Part shown: positions 1-8,130 of the stretch, piece by piece
Position numbering within the stretch: position 1 is the stretch's first letter
Layout: the number at the start of each line of letters is the position of its first letter
Assembly: GCA_943370145.1 (NCBI GenBank)
Contig: CALRPY020000017.1
Span: forward strand, 12,701-76,700
From: Ga0077536 sp943370145
GTDB lineage: Bacteria > Pseudomonadota > Gammaproteobacteria > Ga0077536
Reading direction: 5' to 3'
Length of the DNA stretch: 64,000 nucleotides
Program-made: the position numbers and the translations under genes
The notes under the pieces: model-generated
What the model saw: the letters and a program-made list of their open reading frames with translations, nothing else
Databases searched by the model: none
What the model was told of the DNA's origin: nothing

Positions 1-547
1 CGTCGTGGCGGACAATCGATCCCGGGGCATGGAACAACGCGCCGCAGATGGGATGCTGACCGCCGCAGGAGAGGTCGATACGCGGGCAGGCCCGCTTGAC
101 TTCCTCCGGCCCGACCAGCTCGCTGTCGATGCCGAAATGCTTGTTGACCTCGGCGCGCCAGCGCATGGTCCGCAAGGTCGATTCGCTGTGCGCGAGGGTG
201 TAGTGGCCGCGCGTGGAGTAGAACAGGTTGAGGTCCAGTTCCTCGCCCAGCGACTCGAACAACTCGACGCTGCGCTGGTAGAACTTCGCGCCCTCCGGCG
301 TCAGGTAGTTGGAGCGCACGATGGTCGTGTTGCGCCCCGTGTTGCCCCCGCCGAGGTAGCCCTTCTCGATGACGGCGACGCGGCGTATGCCGTGGGTCTG
401 CGCGAGATAGTACGCGCAGGCGAGGCCGTGCCCGCCCCCGCCGATGATGACGACGTCGTAGGTGTCGCGCAGGTCGGCGGGCGTATTGAAGTAGCGCGGT
501 TCGGCGTGGTTGCGATCGAGCGCGTATTTCAGGAGTCGTGTAGCCAT
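1..547 (-). CDS. FAD-dependent oxidoreductase, sarcosine oxidase beta-like (5' part only)
   Basis: The frame is open from an ATG at 547 to the left edge, giving 182 N-terminal residues; the C-terminal part lies outside the window. A dinucleotide-binding motif (VVIIGGGGHGLACAYYLA) sits near residues 36-53, preceded by about 35 residues, as in DAO-family sarcosine oxidase beta subunits. It is followed by EKGYLGGGNTGRNTTIVRSN, the FAD-contact segment typical of SoxB. The family oxidatively demethylates sarcosine or related N-methyl amines, with the electrons going to oxygen. Subunits alpha, gamma and delta would be expected downstream, beyond base 1, and cannot be checked. The start has no Shine-Dalgarno sequence; a TATAAT lies only 7 bases upstream, so the mRNA may be leaderless. 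A related DAO-family enzyme with another amine substrate remains possible. Confidence 0.85.
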   Translation of the reverse strand, partial: MATRLLKYALDRNHAEPRYFNTPADLRDTYDVVIIGGGGHGLACAYYLAQTHGIRRVAVIEKGYLGGGNTGRNTTIVRSNYLTPEGAKFYQRSVELFESLGEELDLNLFYSTRGHYTLAHSESTLRTMRWRAEVNKHFGIDSELVGPEEVKRACPRIDLSCGGQHPICGALFHAPGSIVRHD

Positions 548-1018
548 GGAGTGCATTATATGCAATTAAGTTGCATCCAATGCAACACCCGGCGCATGCC
601 TGTGTGGCCCACGGCGACAGATCGCGGCGCGGCCTGGCGCGCGCGCCAGGCCAACGGGTCAACGAGGGGGATGAGGGAAGGGAAACTGGCGATTAGTCGC
701 CGAATGCCTGCCGCGCGGACGGCGCGCTTCACACGCCGCTATCCGGGTCTGTCGACCACGGCGCGGCAGGCACTCGTCGTTCGTGATCCCCGGCCAGCCC
801 AGCCTGCTGGCTGGTGGTGACCGCACTGGCCGACATTCCGGCGGGTCTTTTCGCTTGGGCTTTTGCAAGCGGGGTGCCAGATCGATGCGAGGCGCGTGTG
901 CAGGCACGCCGTGCGGCGGCACACGCCCGTGAACCGTCGTTCACGCGGATGAAACCCGCTCGCCCGCCCTGCACGCGCGCCAATGCGGCGCAGCCCGCAC
1001 CGAAATCGCCCATGCCGC
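548..1018. other. Intergenic gap with a perfect palindrome
   Basis: There is no convincing gene in this 470-base gap; short frames on either strand lack homology-like motifs and overlap the neighbour. Apart from the promoter at 552-586, it holds a perfect 22-base palindrome at 631-652 (GGCCTGGCGCG and its complement). No T-tract follows it on either side. Confidence 0.5.
552..586 (-). promoter_or_regulatory. Promoter with overlapping ATGCA/TGCAT operators
   Basis: Read on the minus strand, a perfect TATAAT lies at 560-555, seven bases before the ATG at 547. A TTGCAT at 585-580 could be a weak -35 box with a long 19-base spacer. Three nested inverted repeats cover the same bases: TGCAT-3-ATGCA (552-564), ATGCAA-5-TTGCAT (560-576) and a perfect 7-3-7 repeat GTTGCAT-CCA-ATGCAAC (570-586). 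This is the geometry expected of a repressor site placed over a promoter. The regulator is not identifiable from the sequence. Confidence 0.6.
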
Positions 1019-1753
1019 TCAGCCAAAACCGGCCGCCTGGCGCCAGTTCCGGTAGATGCGTTCGGCGAGCACGTTGAACTCGCCGATCCGACGTCCGGCC
1101 GCAGCCTCGAGGCCGACGGCGCCGTCCGCACCCAGGCTCTGCTCCAGCGCCGCGCGATAGGCCGGAATCGCATTCCACTCAGGCACGGTCGACGGCGTGA
1201 TCTCGATGTGGAACTGCATCGAAAAGGCCCGCCTGCCGATGCTCATCGCCTGCACCGCGCAACGCGGCGAGGACGCAAGCACCCGCGCGCCCTCGGGCAG
1301 GCGCGTGATCTCGGCGGAATGCCACTGCATCACGTCGAAGCGCGTCGGCAGTTCCTGCAGGAAGGGACAGTCGAGCGCCTGCGGCGCGCGTTCCACGGGC
1401 ATGATGCCGACCTCCGCCTCGGCCGCGAGCCCGACCTCGCCGCCGAGCGCCGCGGCGAGCAGTTGATGACCGAGACAGAAGCCCAGATACGGCATGTCGA
1501 GCTCCAGCACGGCGCGCCTGATCGCCGCCTTTTCATCGGTGAGCCACGGGTGTGACGCTTCCTGCCACACGTCCATCGGTCCCCCCATGACCCACAGGGC
1601 GGCATAGTCCTCCAGCCTCGGAATCGGCTGTCCTTCGTCGAGTTCCACCGGCACGTATTCGTAGTCGTCGCGGGCGAGGAAATCGCGGAATACACCCGGG
1701 TGTTCGACGGCCAGGTGTTGCAGCACCAGCACTTTGCGACGGGCCTTGTTCAT
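1019..1753 (-). CDS. Class I glutamine amidotransferase (GMP synthase-like)
   Basis: This is a 244-residue protein with the class I glutamine amidotransferase fold. The nucleophile elbow GFCLGHQLLA places the catalytic Cys at 93, and MQFHIE gives the His182/Glu184 dyad, so the triad is complete. An oxyanion-loop-like MGGPM is seen near residue 56. The family hydrolyses glutamine, or acts as a gamma-glutamyl peptidase when free-standing; the substrate of this one is not evident. Length is normal for stand-alone members (about 230-250). AAGGAGAG precedes the ATG by about six bases, which supports the start. It is transcribed alone, divergent from the LLM oxidoreductase at 1888. Confidence 0.85.
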   Translation of the reverse strand: MNKARRKVLVLQHLAVEHPGVFRDFLARDDYEYVPVELDEGQPIPRLEDYAALWVMGGPMDVWQEASHPWLTDEKAAIRRAVLELDMPYLGFCLGHQLLAAALGGEVGLAAEAEVGIMPVERAPQALDCPFLQELPTRFDVMQWHSAEITRLPEGARVLASSPRCAVQAMSIGRRAFSMQFHIEITPSTVPEWNAIPAYRAALEQSLGADGAVGLEAAAGRRIGEFNVLAERIYRNWRQAAGFG

Positions 1754-1887
1754 CGGTCGTTCTCTCCTTCGTTGGGGACTGTACGCAAACCCGGGCGTGC
1801 AAGAATGCTGCCTGCCCGGCCCGGTTGTCGCCCCGGGGGCCGCATGGCAGGATGCCTCGCCGACATTCTCCGTCCAAGGAAACCACG

Positions 1888-2826
1888 ATGGATCTCAAGC
1901 AACACGGCGTCTTCTGCTTCAACGAGGGAATACGCGCCGCCGAACTGCGCGCGCTCGTCAAACAGTTCGAACGCCTGGGATACGGCGCGGTGTGGATCCC
2001 GGAGGCGGTCGGCCGCGAGCCCTTCGCGACGGCCGCGATGATGCTCGAAGCAACCGACACGCTGAACGTCGCCACCGGCATCGTGAATATCTACGGTCGC
2101 GATCCGACCGTCTGCGCGATGGGTCAGCAGACGCTCGCGGAGATGTCGGGCGGACGCTTCCTGCTCGGCCTCGGCGTCTCGCACAGCTACTTCGTCGAAG
2201 CCCGCGGCCACCACTACGGCAAGCCGCTGCAGACCATGCGCAACTACGTCGCCGCGCTGCGCCAGGCGCATACCGGCCTGTCGGTGACCAAGAACCTGCT
2301 CTTCGAGGGCGTCAGCCCGCAGAACGTCGCCCCGGGTCAACGCGGCGCAATCAGGACGGATGCCGGTGAGGTGCCGATCGTGCTCGCCGCGCTGGGGCCA
2401 AAGATGCTCGCGCTGTCCGGCGAGATCAGCCAGGGCGCGCATCCCTACAATACGACGCCCGCCCACACGGCGCGCGCCCGCGCCATCCTCGGTGCCGAGG
2501 CCTGGCTGTGCCCCGCCCAGCGCGTCTGCCTCACGCACGACGCCCGCCGCGCCCGCCAGCTCGGCCGGCAGCTCATTTCCTTCTACCTGGGCCTGCCGAA
2601 CTACCGCAACATGCTGCTCGACTGCGGCTACACGGAGGAAGACTTCGAGAATGGCGGCAGCGACCCGCTCATCGACCAGCTCCTGGGTTGGGGCGACGAG
2701 GCGACGATCCGGGCCCGCGTGCAGGCCCACCTCGACGCCGGCGCGAGCCACGTCTGTGTGCAGGCCATCGATCTCGAAGACCCGATCCGGCCGTGCCTGA
2801 AGACACTGGAAGCCCTGGCTGGCTGA
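1888..2826 (+). CDS. LLM-class oxidoreductase (luciferase-like, probably F420-dependent)
   Basis: A 312-residue protein with the TIM-barrel signature of bacterial luciferase-like monooxygenases: an early LGYGAVWIPEAVGREPF segment, then GIVNIYGRDP and MSGGRFLLGLGVSHS. These match the LLM subgroup usually called TIGRFAM F420-dependent enzymes; FMN use cannot be excluded from sequence alone. The ATG at 1888 follows AAGGAAACCACG, a better start than the in-frame upstream candidate at 1825. It is monocistronic, with a repeat-filled gap downstream. The substrate is unknown. Confidence 0.8.
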   Translation: MDLKQHGVFCFNEGIRAAELRALVKQFERLGYGAVWIPEAVGREPFATAAMMLEATDTLNVATGIVNIYGRDPTVCAMGQQTLAEMSGGRFLLGLGVSHSYFVEARGHHYGKPLQTMRNYVAALRQAHTGLSVTKNLLFEGVSPQNVAPGQRGAIRTDAGEVPIVLAALGPKMLALSGEISQGAHPYNTTPAHTARARAILGAEAWLCPAQRVCLTHDARRARQLGRQLISFYLGLPNYRNMLLDCGYTEEDFENGGSDPLIDQLLGWGDEATIRARVQAHLDAGASHVCVQAIDLEDPIRPCLKTLEALAG

Positions 2827-2996
2827 TCCTGCACCCGCAGCGACATCCTCTGCTGTCGCGGGCTGTCTCATGGCCGCCTTCGGGCGCAGGCGCTCAGGTC
2901 CGCGTTCATGTGGGCCACCGAGCAACTGAGTCCCGGGCTGCGCTCAGACGTTCCGTAGGGTCCTAGGCCTGACGTTTCCGACCATGGCGGAGAAGA

Positions 2997-3037
2997 GGAG
3001 AAAAGGTGTCAGATTTCAAATCTGACACCTTTTCTCC
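2997..3037. repeat. R1 palindrome, copy 1
   Basis: A perfect 20-base inverted repeat around a single C at 3017; the inner arm reads GGTGTCAGATTT. This is a REP-like hairpin capable of folding in either transcript. Confidence 0.9.
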
Positions 3038-3057
3038 AGGGGATGACTCAGGCGTGA

Positions 3058-3100
3058 GGGGGAAATGGTGTCAGATTTGAAATCTGACACCTTTTCCCCC
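3058..3100. repeat. R1 palindrome, copy 2
   Basis: Inverted repeat with 21-base arms around G3079 and one mismatch. It has the same GGTGTCAGATTT core as copy 1 but G/C-tract outer ends. Centre-to-centre distance from copy 1 is 62 bases, so the two form a pair, as REP elements often do. Confidence 0.9.
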
Positions 3101-3186
3101 TACTCCTCGGTGTTCTTGGTGGCTATCCCGACAACTGCCGGGCCGACAGCGGAAAATGATTCGAGAACGGCCAGGCTGCGTCGGCG

Positions 3187-4197
3187 TCAGGGCGTGGCGT
3201 CGAAACCGTCGCTGAAGGTTCCCACCGCGCGCGCCCGCGGCGCGCTCGCGGCCGTCGGCGGGCGTTCGCCGTCGCGGAAGGTGACTTCACGCAATACCGC
3301 CGGATACCCGCGGGTGATCAGCATCCGCGGCCCGAAGCCGTTCGCAATCAGCGCCTCGTGGCAGCGTCGCAGCCGGTAACAGGGAATCCACATCAGCAGG
3401 TGATGCTCGAGGTGATAGTTGACCCAGTAGGGCGCAACGAAAGTCCGCTCGATGCCGTTGGCAAGCGTGGTGCGCGCGTGCTTCAGCGGATCATTGCGGT
3501 CTGGGACCGCGGCGTGCTCGGCAATATTGCGAATGCGCAGCACCAGTTGCTGCCAGGTCAGCAGCGGCAGCAGCCACAGCAGCGGATAGAAGTACCAGCG
3601 GCCCGCGGCGGTCAGGGCACAGATCAGCCCGAGGTTCACGAGCACCTGCGGCCCGAGGCTGCGCCAGAAGTGAGCCGCCCGTTCAGCAGGGGCGCACGTG
3701 GCAGGGCCCAGCGCCCCACGGAACTGTGCGCTGCGCTGCGCGAAGCCGGTATTGCCCAGCAGGTCGCGCCGCAGCTTGCGCCACAGGCTGCTGCGCGCAA
3801 TCGGGTAGTGCCCGGTCAGCACGAGATCGGGATCGTCGTCCTGCATCGTCCGCGCGTGATGGCGCAGGTGATAGCGTCGATAGACGTCCGTATCGGCGAA
3901 GGTCGGCCACGCGCAGAAGCCCTGCGCCAGCAGGCGGTTCAGCCACGGCGTGCGCGCCAGCATGCCGTGCGCGCCGTCGTGCATCAGGATCAGCAGGCCA
4001 AGCTGGCGACTCCCGATCAGGGCGACCGCGAGCAGGAAAGTCAGGAGGTTGGGCCAGCGCGCGAACAGCAGCATGCCGAGGCCGATGACGCCCCAGGCAT
4101 GCGCGACGAGCCACAGTCCCCACGCATCCGAGCGCTGCCGCAGCGACGCGAGCTGATCGGGGGCGAGAAGCGAGGAAGCGGCGGGGGCGGTGCGCAT
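3187..4197 (-). CDS. Membrane fatty acid desaturase family protein
   Basis: A 336-residue membrane protein with three histidine boxes in order: HDGAH (about 73-77), HLRHH (110-114) and HLEHH (262-266). These are the di-iron ligands of acyl-lipid desaturases and related hydroxylases. Hydrophobic stretches at about 28-48, 50-72 and 190-215 fit the usual four-helix arrangement. The family introduces double bonds or hydroxyls into acyl chains or carotenoids; the exact substrate is not deducible. The start is uncertain: the ATG at 4197 begins a sensible N-terminus, but no clear ribosome binding site precedes it and the frame stays open to 4290. It is a single gene bounded by an R1 pair downstream. 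Confidence 0.85.
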   Translation of the reverse strand: MRTAPAASSLLAPDQLASLRQRSDAWGLWLVAHAWGVIGLGMLLFARWPNLLTFLLAVALIGSRQLGLLILMHDGAHGMLARTPWLNRLLAQGFCAWPTFADTDVYRRYHLRHHARTMQDDDPDLVLTGHYPIARSSLWRKLRRDLLGNTGFAQRSAQFRGALGPATCAPAERAAHFWRSLGPQVLVNLGLICALTAAGRWYFYPLLWLLPLLTWQQLVLRIRNIAEHAAVPDRNDPLKHARTTLANGIERTFVAPYWVNYHLEHHLLMWIPCYRLRRCHEALIANGFGPRMLITRGYPAVLREVTFRDGERPPTAASAPRARAVGTFSDGFDATP

Positions 4198-4337
4198 GTC
4201 ACAAGCATAGTGCCTGCCCTGCCGTTCGTGCAGCAGGTAATGCCGCATTCGGCCGGGGATGCCCCGCCGCACACAGGACGCGCGCGGCAAACCGGACGCC
4301 GCGGTCCCCCGTCCCGGTCCGCGCGGCGTCGGGCCTG

Positions 4338-5000
4338 CTATTCGGTCCCGTTGCGCGCGAAAACCCGGCGCAGGCGGGCTTCGATGACCCAGTCGGGATT
4401 GTCGATCGTGGTGTTGACGGTGAGCTTGTTGCCGTCCGGAGCAAGCTTGAACTCCTCGAGCATGCGACCGCGCGGGCGCAGCATGGTCTCGATGACGAAT
4501 AGCCCGTCCCGGCGATAGGACAGTTCGAGGCCCAGCGAGTCGGTCTTGTACTCGTTCCCCTTTGCCGAGTAGACGGGGCCGCCTTCGGTCGGCATCAGCG
4601 AGCGGGTGTAGGCCGTGTCGTAGCGGATCGTCGCCGTGGCGCCGGCGTCCTCGATGTCGAGCACGCGCGCGTCGAGCACCTGCTGGATGGGGCCCACGTC
4701 GGCCACCGCGTTCTCGGTGCGTCGCTTTTCGACGAGCGCGCGCTGCGCGTAGTAGTTGCTTGCGGCCTGGTCGGTCATCGTCCGCTGGCGCCGGTCGTCA
4801 TCGAGGAGGTTGTCCGCGCGCATCAGCGTCAGGCCCTTGAGCGCGTCGCGAGGATCCTCGCTCTCGTCTTCCAGCAGCACCCAGTGGCCGGTCAGTGCCG
4901 GGCCAGCGGCCAGGCTCGGCAGCGCACACGTCGCCATGACCAGCAGCGCGACCAGCAGTTGCCCGTAGCTTCTCATCGCAAAACGCATCGCGGCATCCAT
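4338..5000 (-). CDS. Secreted protein of unknown function
   Basis: A 220-residue protein with an N-terminal signal peptide: a basic start, the hydrophobic run LLVALLVMATCALPSLAAG, and predicted cleavage after Ala near residue 32. The mature part begins with LTGHWVLLEDESEDP and ends in a beta-rich segment, with charged repeats but no cysteine pair or known catalytic motif. A lipocalin-like or small periplasmic barrel is possible, but no family was recognised. Other in-frame ATGs at codons 5 and 9 could also be the start. It is divergent from the CoA-transferase at 5110. Confidence 0.65.
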   Translation of the reverse strand: MDAAMRFAMRSYGQLLVALLVMATCALPSLAAGPALTGHWVLLEDESEDPRDALKGLTLMRADNLLDDDRRQRTMTDQAASNYYAQRALVEKRRTENAVADVGPIQQVLDARVLDIEDAGATATIRYDTAYTRSLMPTEGGPVYSAKGNEYKTDSLGLELSYRRDGLFVIETMLRPRGRMLEEFKLAPDGNKLTVNTTIDNPDWVIEARLRRVFARNGTE

Positions 5001-5109
5001 TGCAGGGGAAGGTTGCCGGAGAGTCTAACCGCCCGCGTCATCGAATGGCGACAGCCCGCCCGATCCGGTATCGTCGGATGCTCGTCGCCAGATACCTCGT
5101 TGCGCACGC

Positions 5110-6378
5110 ATGAAAAAAGTCACGCCCGCCGCGGCCATCGCGGCAATCCCCGACGGCAGCACCGTCATCATGCCGGGCGGCTGTGCCGAACCCGTCGAGC
5201 TGTACGCGGCCTTTGCGGAGGGCGTCGAGCGCTTCTCCGCGCTGACCGTCTGCTCGGGCTTCGCCTTCGGCAAGTACGCCTATCTGGAGCGCGGTCTCGG
5301 CACGAATTTCCGCTTCGTCACCTGGCAGGCTTCCGCCCGGCTGCGTGGCCTGTTCAAAGAGAACGATCCGCGCAAGATCGGGTTCGTCCCCATGCGGCTT
5401 GCCGACGTCGCGCGCGTCGTACATCGGGATGGCCCGATCAAGCCCGACGTCGTCGTCCTCCAGACCTCGCCGCCAACGCCGGATGGCGACGTCAGTCTCG
5501 GGATCTCGGTCGGCGCGTTCCCGGATATCGTCGCGAGTGCCGGGCTCGTCATTGCCGAGTTCAACGCAAACATGCCGGTGACCGCCGGCGACAGCCGGAT
5601 CCCGCTGTCGCGCATCGATTACGCCACCGAGTCCAGTTCGGCGCTGTGCACCTACCGCACACCCGCAGCCCAGGAGCGCGACCAGCGCATCGTCGAGCAC
5701 GTGCTGGCTCTCGTGCCGGACCATGCCTGGGTGCAGCTCGGCATCGGCGCGGTGCCCGACCGCGTGCTGGGGCGTCTCGCCGAGAAGCCGGGCATCAACC
5801 TGTTCTCCGGCCTGCTGACCGGCGGCCTCGTCGATTTCATGGACCGCTGCCGTCACAAGCCGGAAATCATCGTCGGCGAGCTCGCGGGCGACCAGGACTT
5901 CTACGATTTCTGCGGGCGCACGCCGGCGGTCATGATGGCGCCGACCCGGGTCACCCATGACGTGCCGACGATGGCGAAGCTGCCCCGCTTCGTGTCGGTC
6001 AATTCGGCCATCGAAATCGACCTGCAGGGCCAGAGCAACGGCGAGACGCTCGGCAGCCTGCAGCTGAGCGGCGTCGGCGGCAGCATGGACTACGTCGAGG
6101 CCGCGTCGCTGTCGGCCGGCGGCCTGTCGATCATCGCGCTGCCGTCGACGACCGACGACGGCAAGCATTCGAAAATCGTCACCCGCCTCGCCGAGGGTGC
6201 GCCGGTGACCACACCCCGCTTCGCGACCGACATCGTCGTCACCGAATACGGCGTCGCACGGTTGCGCGGCAAGGACCTGTGGGCCCGCGCAGAGGCACTG
6301 ATTGCCATCGCACATCCGGCGTTCCGCGATTCACTCGCAAACGCGCTGGGCAAGACATCCCGAGGAGCTTCCGCATGA
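5110..6378 (+). CDS. Acetyl-CoA hydrolase/transferase family CoA-transferase
   Basis: A 422-residue protein of the family I CoA-transferase group containing 4-hydroxybutyrate and acetate CoA-transferases. Visible landmarks are VQLGIGAVPDRVL in the middle, VNSAIEIDLQGQSNGE and GVGGSMDYVEAA in the C-terminal domain, then VVTEYGVARLRGKDLWARA near the end, all typical of this group. It moves CoA between carboxylic acids; the acyl specificity is not readable. The stop codon overlaps the next ATG by four bases (ATGA), so it is translationally coupled to the EthD gene. The partnership suggests a small degradation pathway. Confidence 0.85.
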   Translation: MKKVTPAAAIAAIPDGSTVIMPGGCAEPVELYAAFAEGVERFSALTVCSGFAFGKYAYLERGLGTNFRFVTWQASARLRGLFKENDPRKIGFVPMRLADVARVVHRDGPIKPDVVVLQTSPPTPDGDVSLGISVGAFPDIVASAGLVIAEFNANMPVTAGDSRIPLSRIDYATESSSALCTYRTPAAQERDQRIVEHVLALVPDHAWVQLGIGAVPDRVLGRLAEKPGINLFSGLLTGGLVDFMDRCRHKPEIIVGELAGDQDFYDFCGRTPAVMMAPTRVTHDVPTMAKLPRFVSVNSAIEIDLQGQSNGETLGSLQLSGVGGSMDYVEAASLSAGGLSIIALPSTTDDGKHSKIVTRLAEGAPVTTPRFATDIVVTEYGVARLRGKDLWARAEALIAIAHPAFRDSLANALGKTSRGASA

Positions 6379-7043
6379 TCAAGTCAGTCGTCATTTTCCG
6401 CCGCCGGCAGGGCATGTCGGTCGAGGATTTCGGCCGCTACTGGCAGACCGGGCACGCCCCGCTCGTTTGCCGCCTGCCCGGACTGCGCCGCTACGTGCAG
6501 TCACAGACGCTCGAGTCCGCCTATCGCAAGCTCACGCCCGCCTGCGACGGCGTCGCCGAACTGTGGTTCGACGATACCAATGCACTGCGCGCGCTGGCCG
6601 GCACGGCCGAGTACGCGGCGGTCCTCGCCGACGAGGCGAATTTCATCGACGCCTCGTCGCGCATCGAGATCCTGACCGACGACATCGTGATCAAGGACGG
6701 CCCCCGGCCGGCGGGCGGCGTGAAGAACATCGAACTCGTGAAGAAGCGACCGGACCTCACGCCCGAAGCCTTCCACCGCCACTGGGAAATCGTGCACGGG
6801 CCGCTGGGTGGCTCGATTCCGCAGGTGCTGCGCTACGTGCAGAGCCACACCCGCCTCGCGGCGTATCGCGACGGGCGGCAACCGCCCCTCGACGGCGTGG
6901 CGCTGACCTGGTTCACCGACACGCAGGCGATGCGCGCGTCCGCAACGACGCCCGAGTACCACCAGACCCGCGAAGACGAGCCGAATTTCGTGATTGAACC
7001 ACTCGATTTCGTGATCACGCGCGAGCGCGAAATTCCCCTGTGA
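6375..7043 (+). CDS. Tandem EthD-domain protein
   Basis: A 222-residue protein made of two ferredoxin-like (dimeric alpha-beta barrel) EthD repeats. The first, residues about 1-105, carries FGRYWQTGHAPLV; the second, about 115-215, carries FHRHWEIVHGPLG. Each has the His-Pro-Leu signature of EthD and a following RYVQS strand. EthD proteins accompany oxidative degradation enzymes; their own chemistry is poorly defined. The start ATG at 6375 overlaps the CoA-transferase stop, and the frame upstream of it is only a shadow of that gene. A duplicated-domain form suggests an internal pseudo-dimer. Confidence 0.8.
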   Translation: MIKSVVIFRRRQGMSVEDFGRYWQTGHAPLVCRLPGLRRYVQSQTLESAYRKLTPACDGVAELWFDDTNALRALAGTAEYAAVLADEANFIDASSRIEILTDDIVIKDGPRPAGGVKNIELVKKRPDLTPEAFHRHWEIVHGPLGGSIPQVLRYVQSHTRLAAYRDGRQPPLDGVALTWFTDTQAMRASATTPEYHQTREDEPNFVIEPLDFVITREREIPL

Positions 7044-7056
7044 ACGGCGCCGGCAG

Positions 7057-7536
7057 GTGAAAGGACTGGGAGATGAGACGCTCTGCGCGGTGCTCGACGC
7101 GATGCCGGTGGCGCGCCTCGCGCTGCGCGACATGGATGATCACCCGGAGTTGCTGCCGATAGTCTTCGCCCGGGCGGCTGGGGCGCTGTGGATGCCGATC
7201 GACGGCAAGCGCAAGCGCAGTGGCGCGGGGCTGGGCCGTCTGGCGCGGCTCGAGCGTTCGCCGCAGGTCATGCTGCTGCTCGATCACTATACCGAGGACT
7301 GGTCGGCGCTGTGGTGGATACGACTGCGCTGCGAAGCGCGCATCGTCGTGGACAAGCACCCCGACTGGGACGCCGCGGTCGAGGCCCTGGCCGACAAGTA
7401 CCCGCAGTACGACGAAATCCCGATGTTCAGGGACGAACCCATCCTCGTGCGCTACACGTGGACGGGCGTGTCCTGGTGGAGCGCGACCCCCGACGCCCTG
7501 CCCCGCTGGCTCGCGGACTACGCACCGGGGCGTTGA
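7057..7536 (+). CDS. PPOX-class, probably F420-dependent, oxidoreductase
   Basis: A 159-residue split-barrel flavin or deazaflavin protein. The order is: short N-terminal helix, MPVARLALRDMD strand, LLPIVFARAAGALWMPIDGK, RLARLERSPQVMLLLDHY, and WWSATPDALPRW near the end. This pattern matches the TIGR03668/Rv1155-type PPOX group that binds F420. The start is a GTG at 7057, only 13 bases after the EthD stop, so it probably belongs to the same transcript as the CoA-transferase. The substrate is unknown. The FMN-binding pyridoxamine oxidase fold is an alternative for cofactor choice. Confidence 0.75.
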   Translation: MKGLGDETLCAVLDAMPVARLALRDMDDHPELLPIVFARAAGALWMPIDGKRKRSGAGLGRLARLERSPQVMLLLDHYTEDWSALWWIRLRCEARIVVDKHPDWDAAVEALADKYPQYDEIPMFRDEPILVRYTWTGVSWWSATPDALPRWLADYAPGR

Positions 7537-7550
7537 GCGGTGTGGGGAAG

Positions 7551-7832
7551 TTTTTGGCCATCGAGAACACAGAGAACACAGAGAAAAATCGAGTGGGCCG
7601 TGCCGGCGGCAATGCCTTGCAGTTCAGGTCGCCAGCCCGCTGATTGGCTCCATCTCCGTGTCCGCCTTGGCCTAAGCACAGCTTCCACCAAGCGAGACGC
7701 CGCTTGGTTTCACCGCGAAGGACACGGAGGGGGAATTGGGCAGGTGAGCAGGTCCGCCGTAGCGGCAGGGCCAGGCAGGAAGGTTAAACCCACTCAATTC
7801 ATCTCTGTGTTCTCGGTGTTCGGTGGCAAAAA
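7551..7832. repeat. R2 element, copy 1 (MITE-like, inverted termini)
   Basis: A 282-base element whose ends are imperfect inverted repeats of about 48 bases: both start with TTTTTG, continue with a GAGAACACAGAG core, and end near GAGTGGG. The interior contains CGCGAAGGACACGGAG and a small stem (CCAAGCG/CGCTTGG). No open frame of note lies inside. It resembles the second R2 copy at 14052. Confidence 0.75.
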
Positions 7833-7861
7833 GCGCCAGCACCGTGCGGCGTTCAGGGCAT

Positions 7862-7902
7862 GGGGGAAAGGTGTCAGATTTGAAATCTGACACCTTCCCC
7901 CC
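7862..7902. repeat. R1 palindrome, copy 3
   Basis: Inverted repeat with 20-base arms around G7882 and one mismatch; core GGTGTCAGATTT as in copies 1 and 2. Confidence 0.9.
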
Positions 7903-7983
7903 CCAGGCCTGAGGGGGACGGGGCCAAGCTTTCCGACTGGCGCGGGTGATGCAAGCGCGTCATGACCGTTGCTGTGAAAGAGG

Positions 7984-8024
7984 GGAGAAAAGGTGTCAGA
8001 TTTAAAATCTGACACCTTTTCTCC
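7984..8024. repeat. R1 palindrome, copy 4
   Basis: A perfect 20-base inverted repeat around A8004, identical in its arms to copy 1. The right flank contains GGTCGGAAACGGC, the inverse of the left flank of copy 1, so this locus is an inverted relative of 2975-3100. Confidence 0.9.
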
Positions 8025-8130
8025 GGCATGGTCGGAAACGGCAGGGCGTGGGCCCCACAGCCCCTCCAAGCTCAGCGCGGGACACAGTTGCTCGGTGGTT
8101 CACCCAGCACTGCACCAGCGCCGCCAGGCA

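Larger units (their letters stand above)
2827..3186. other. Intergenic gap carrying paired R1 palindromes
   Basis: No gene is supported in this 360-base gap. It contains two R1 palindromes (separate entries), a short TTTCCGACCATG flank at 2975-2986 that recurs inverted beside the R1 copy at 7984, and a lone fragment of the R2 terminal sequence (CTCGGTGTTCTTGGTGGC, about 3106-3123). Confidence 0.6.
7537..8130. other. Repeat-filled intergenic gap
   Basis: This roughly 590-base gap lies between convergent genes. No gene is supported. It holds an R2 element (7551-7832) and two R1 palindromes (7862-7902 and 7984-8024), each listed separately. Confidence 0.7.

Noticed and set aside
5..820. Plus-strand frame of 271 codons at the left edge
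   Set aside because: Antisense to the soxB-like gene, which shows the FAD motif on the minus strand.
2997..3100. Possible CRISPR-like array
   Set aside because: Only two units, each internally palindromic, without spacers of uniform length; same family occurs elsewhere singly. No cas genes were seen.
2975..8045. Composite transposon bounded by R1 pairs
   Set aside because: No transposase, no target duplication and no shared codon anomaly in the genes between; kept only as a possible inversion.
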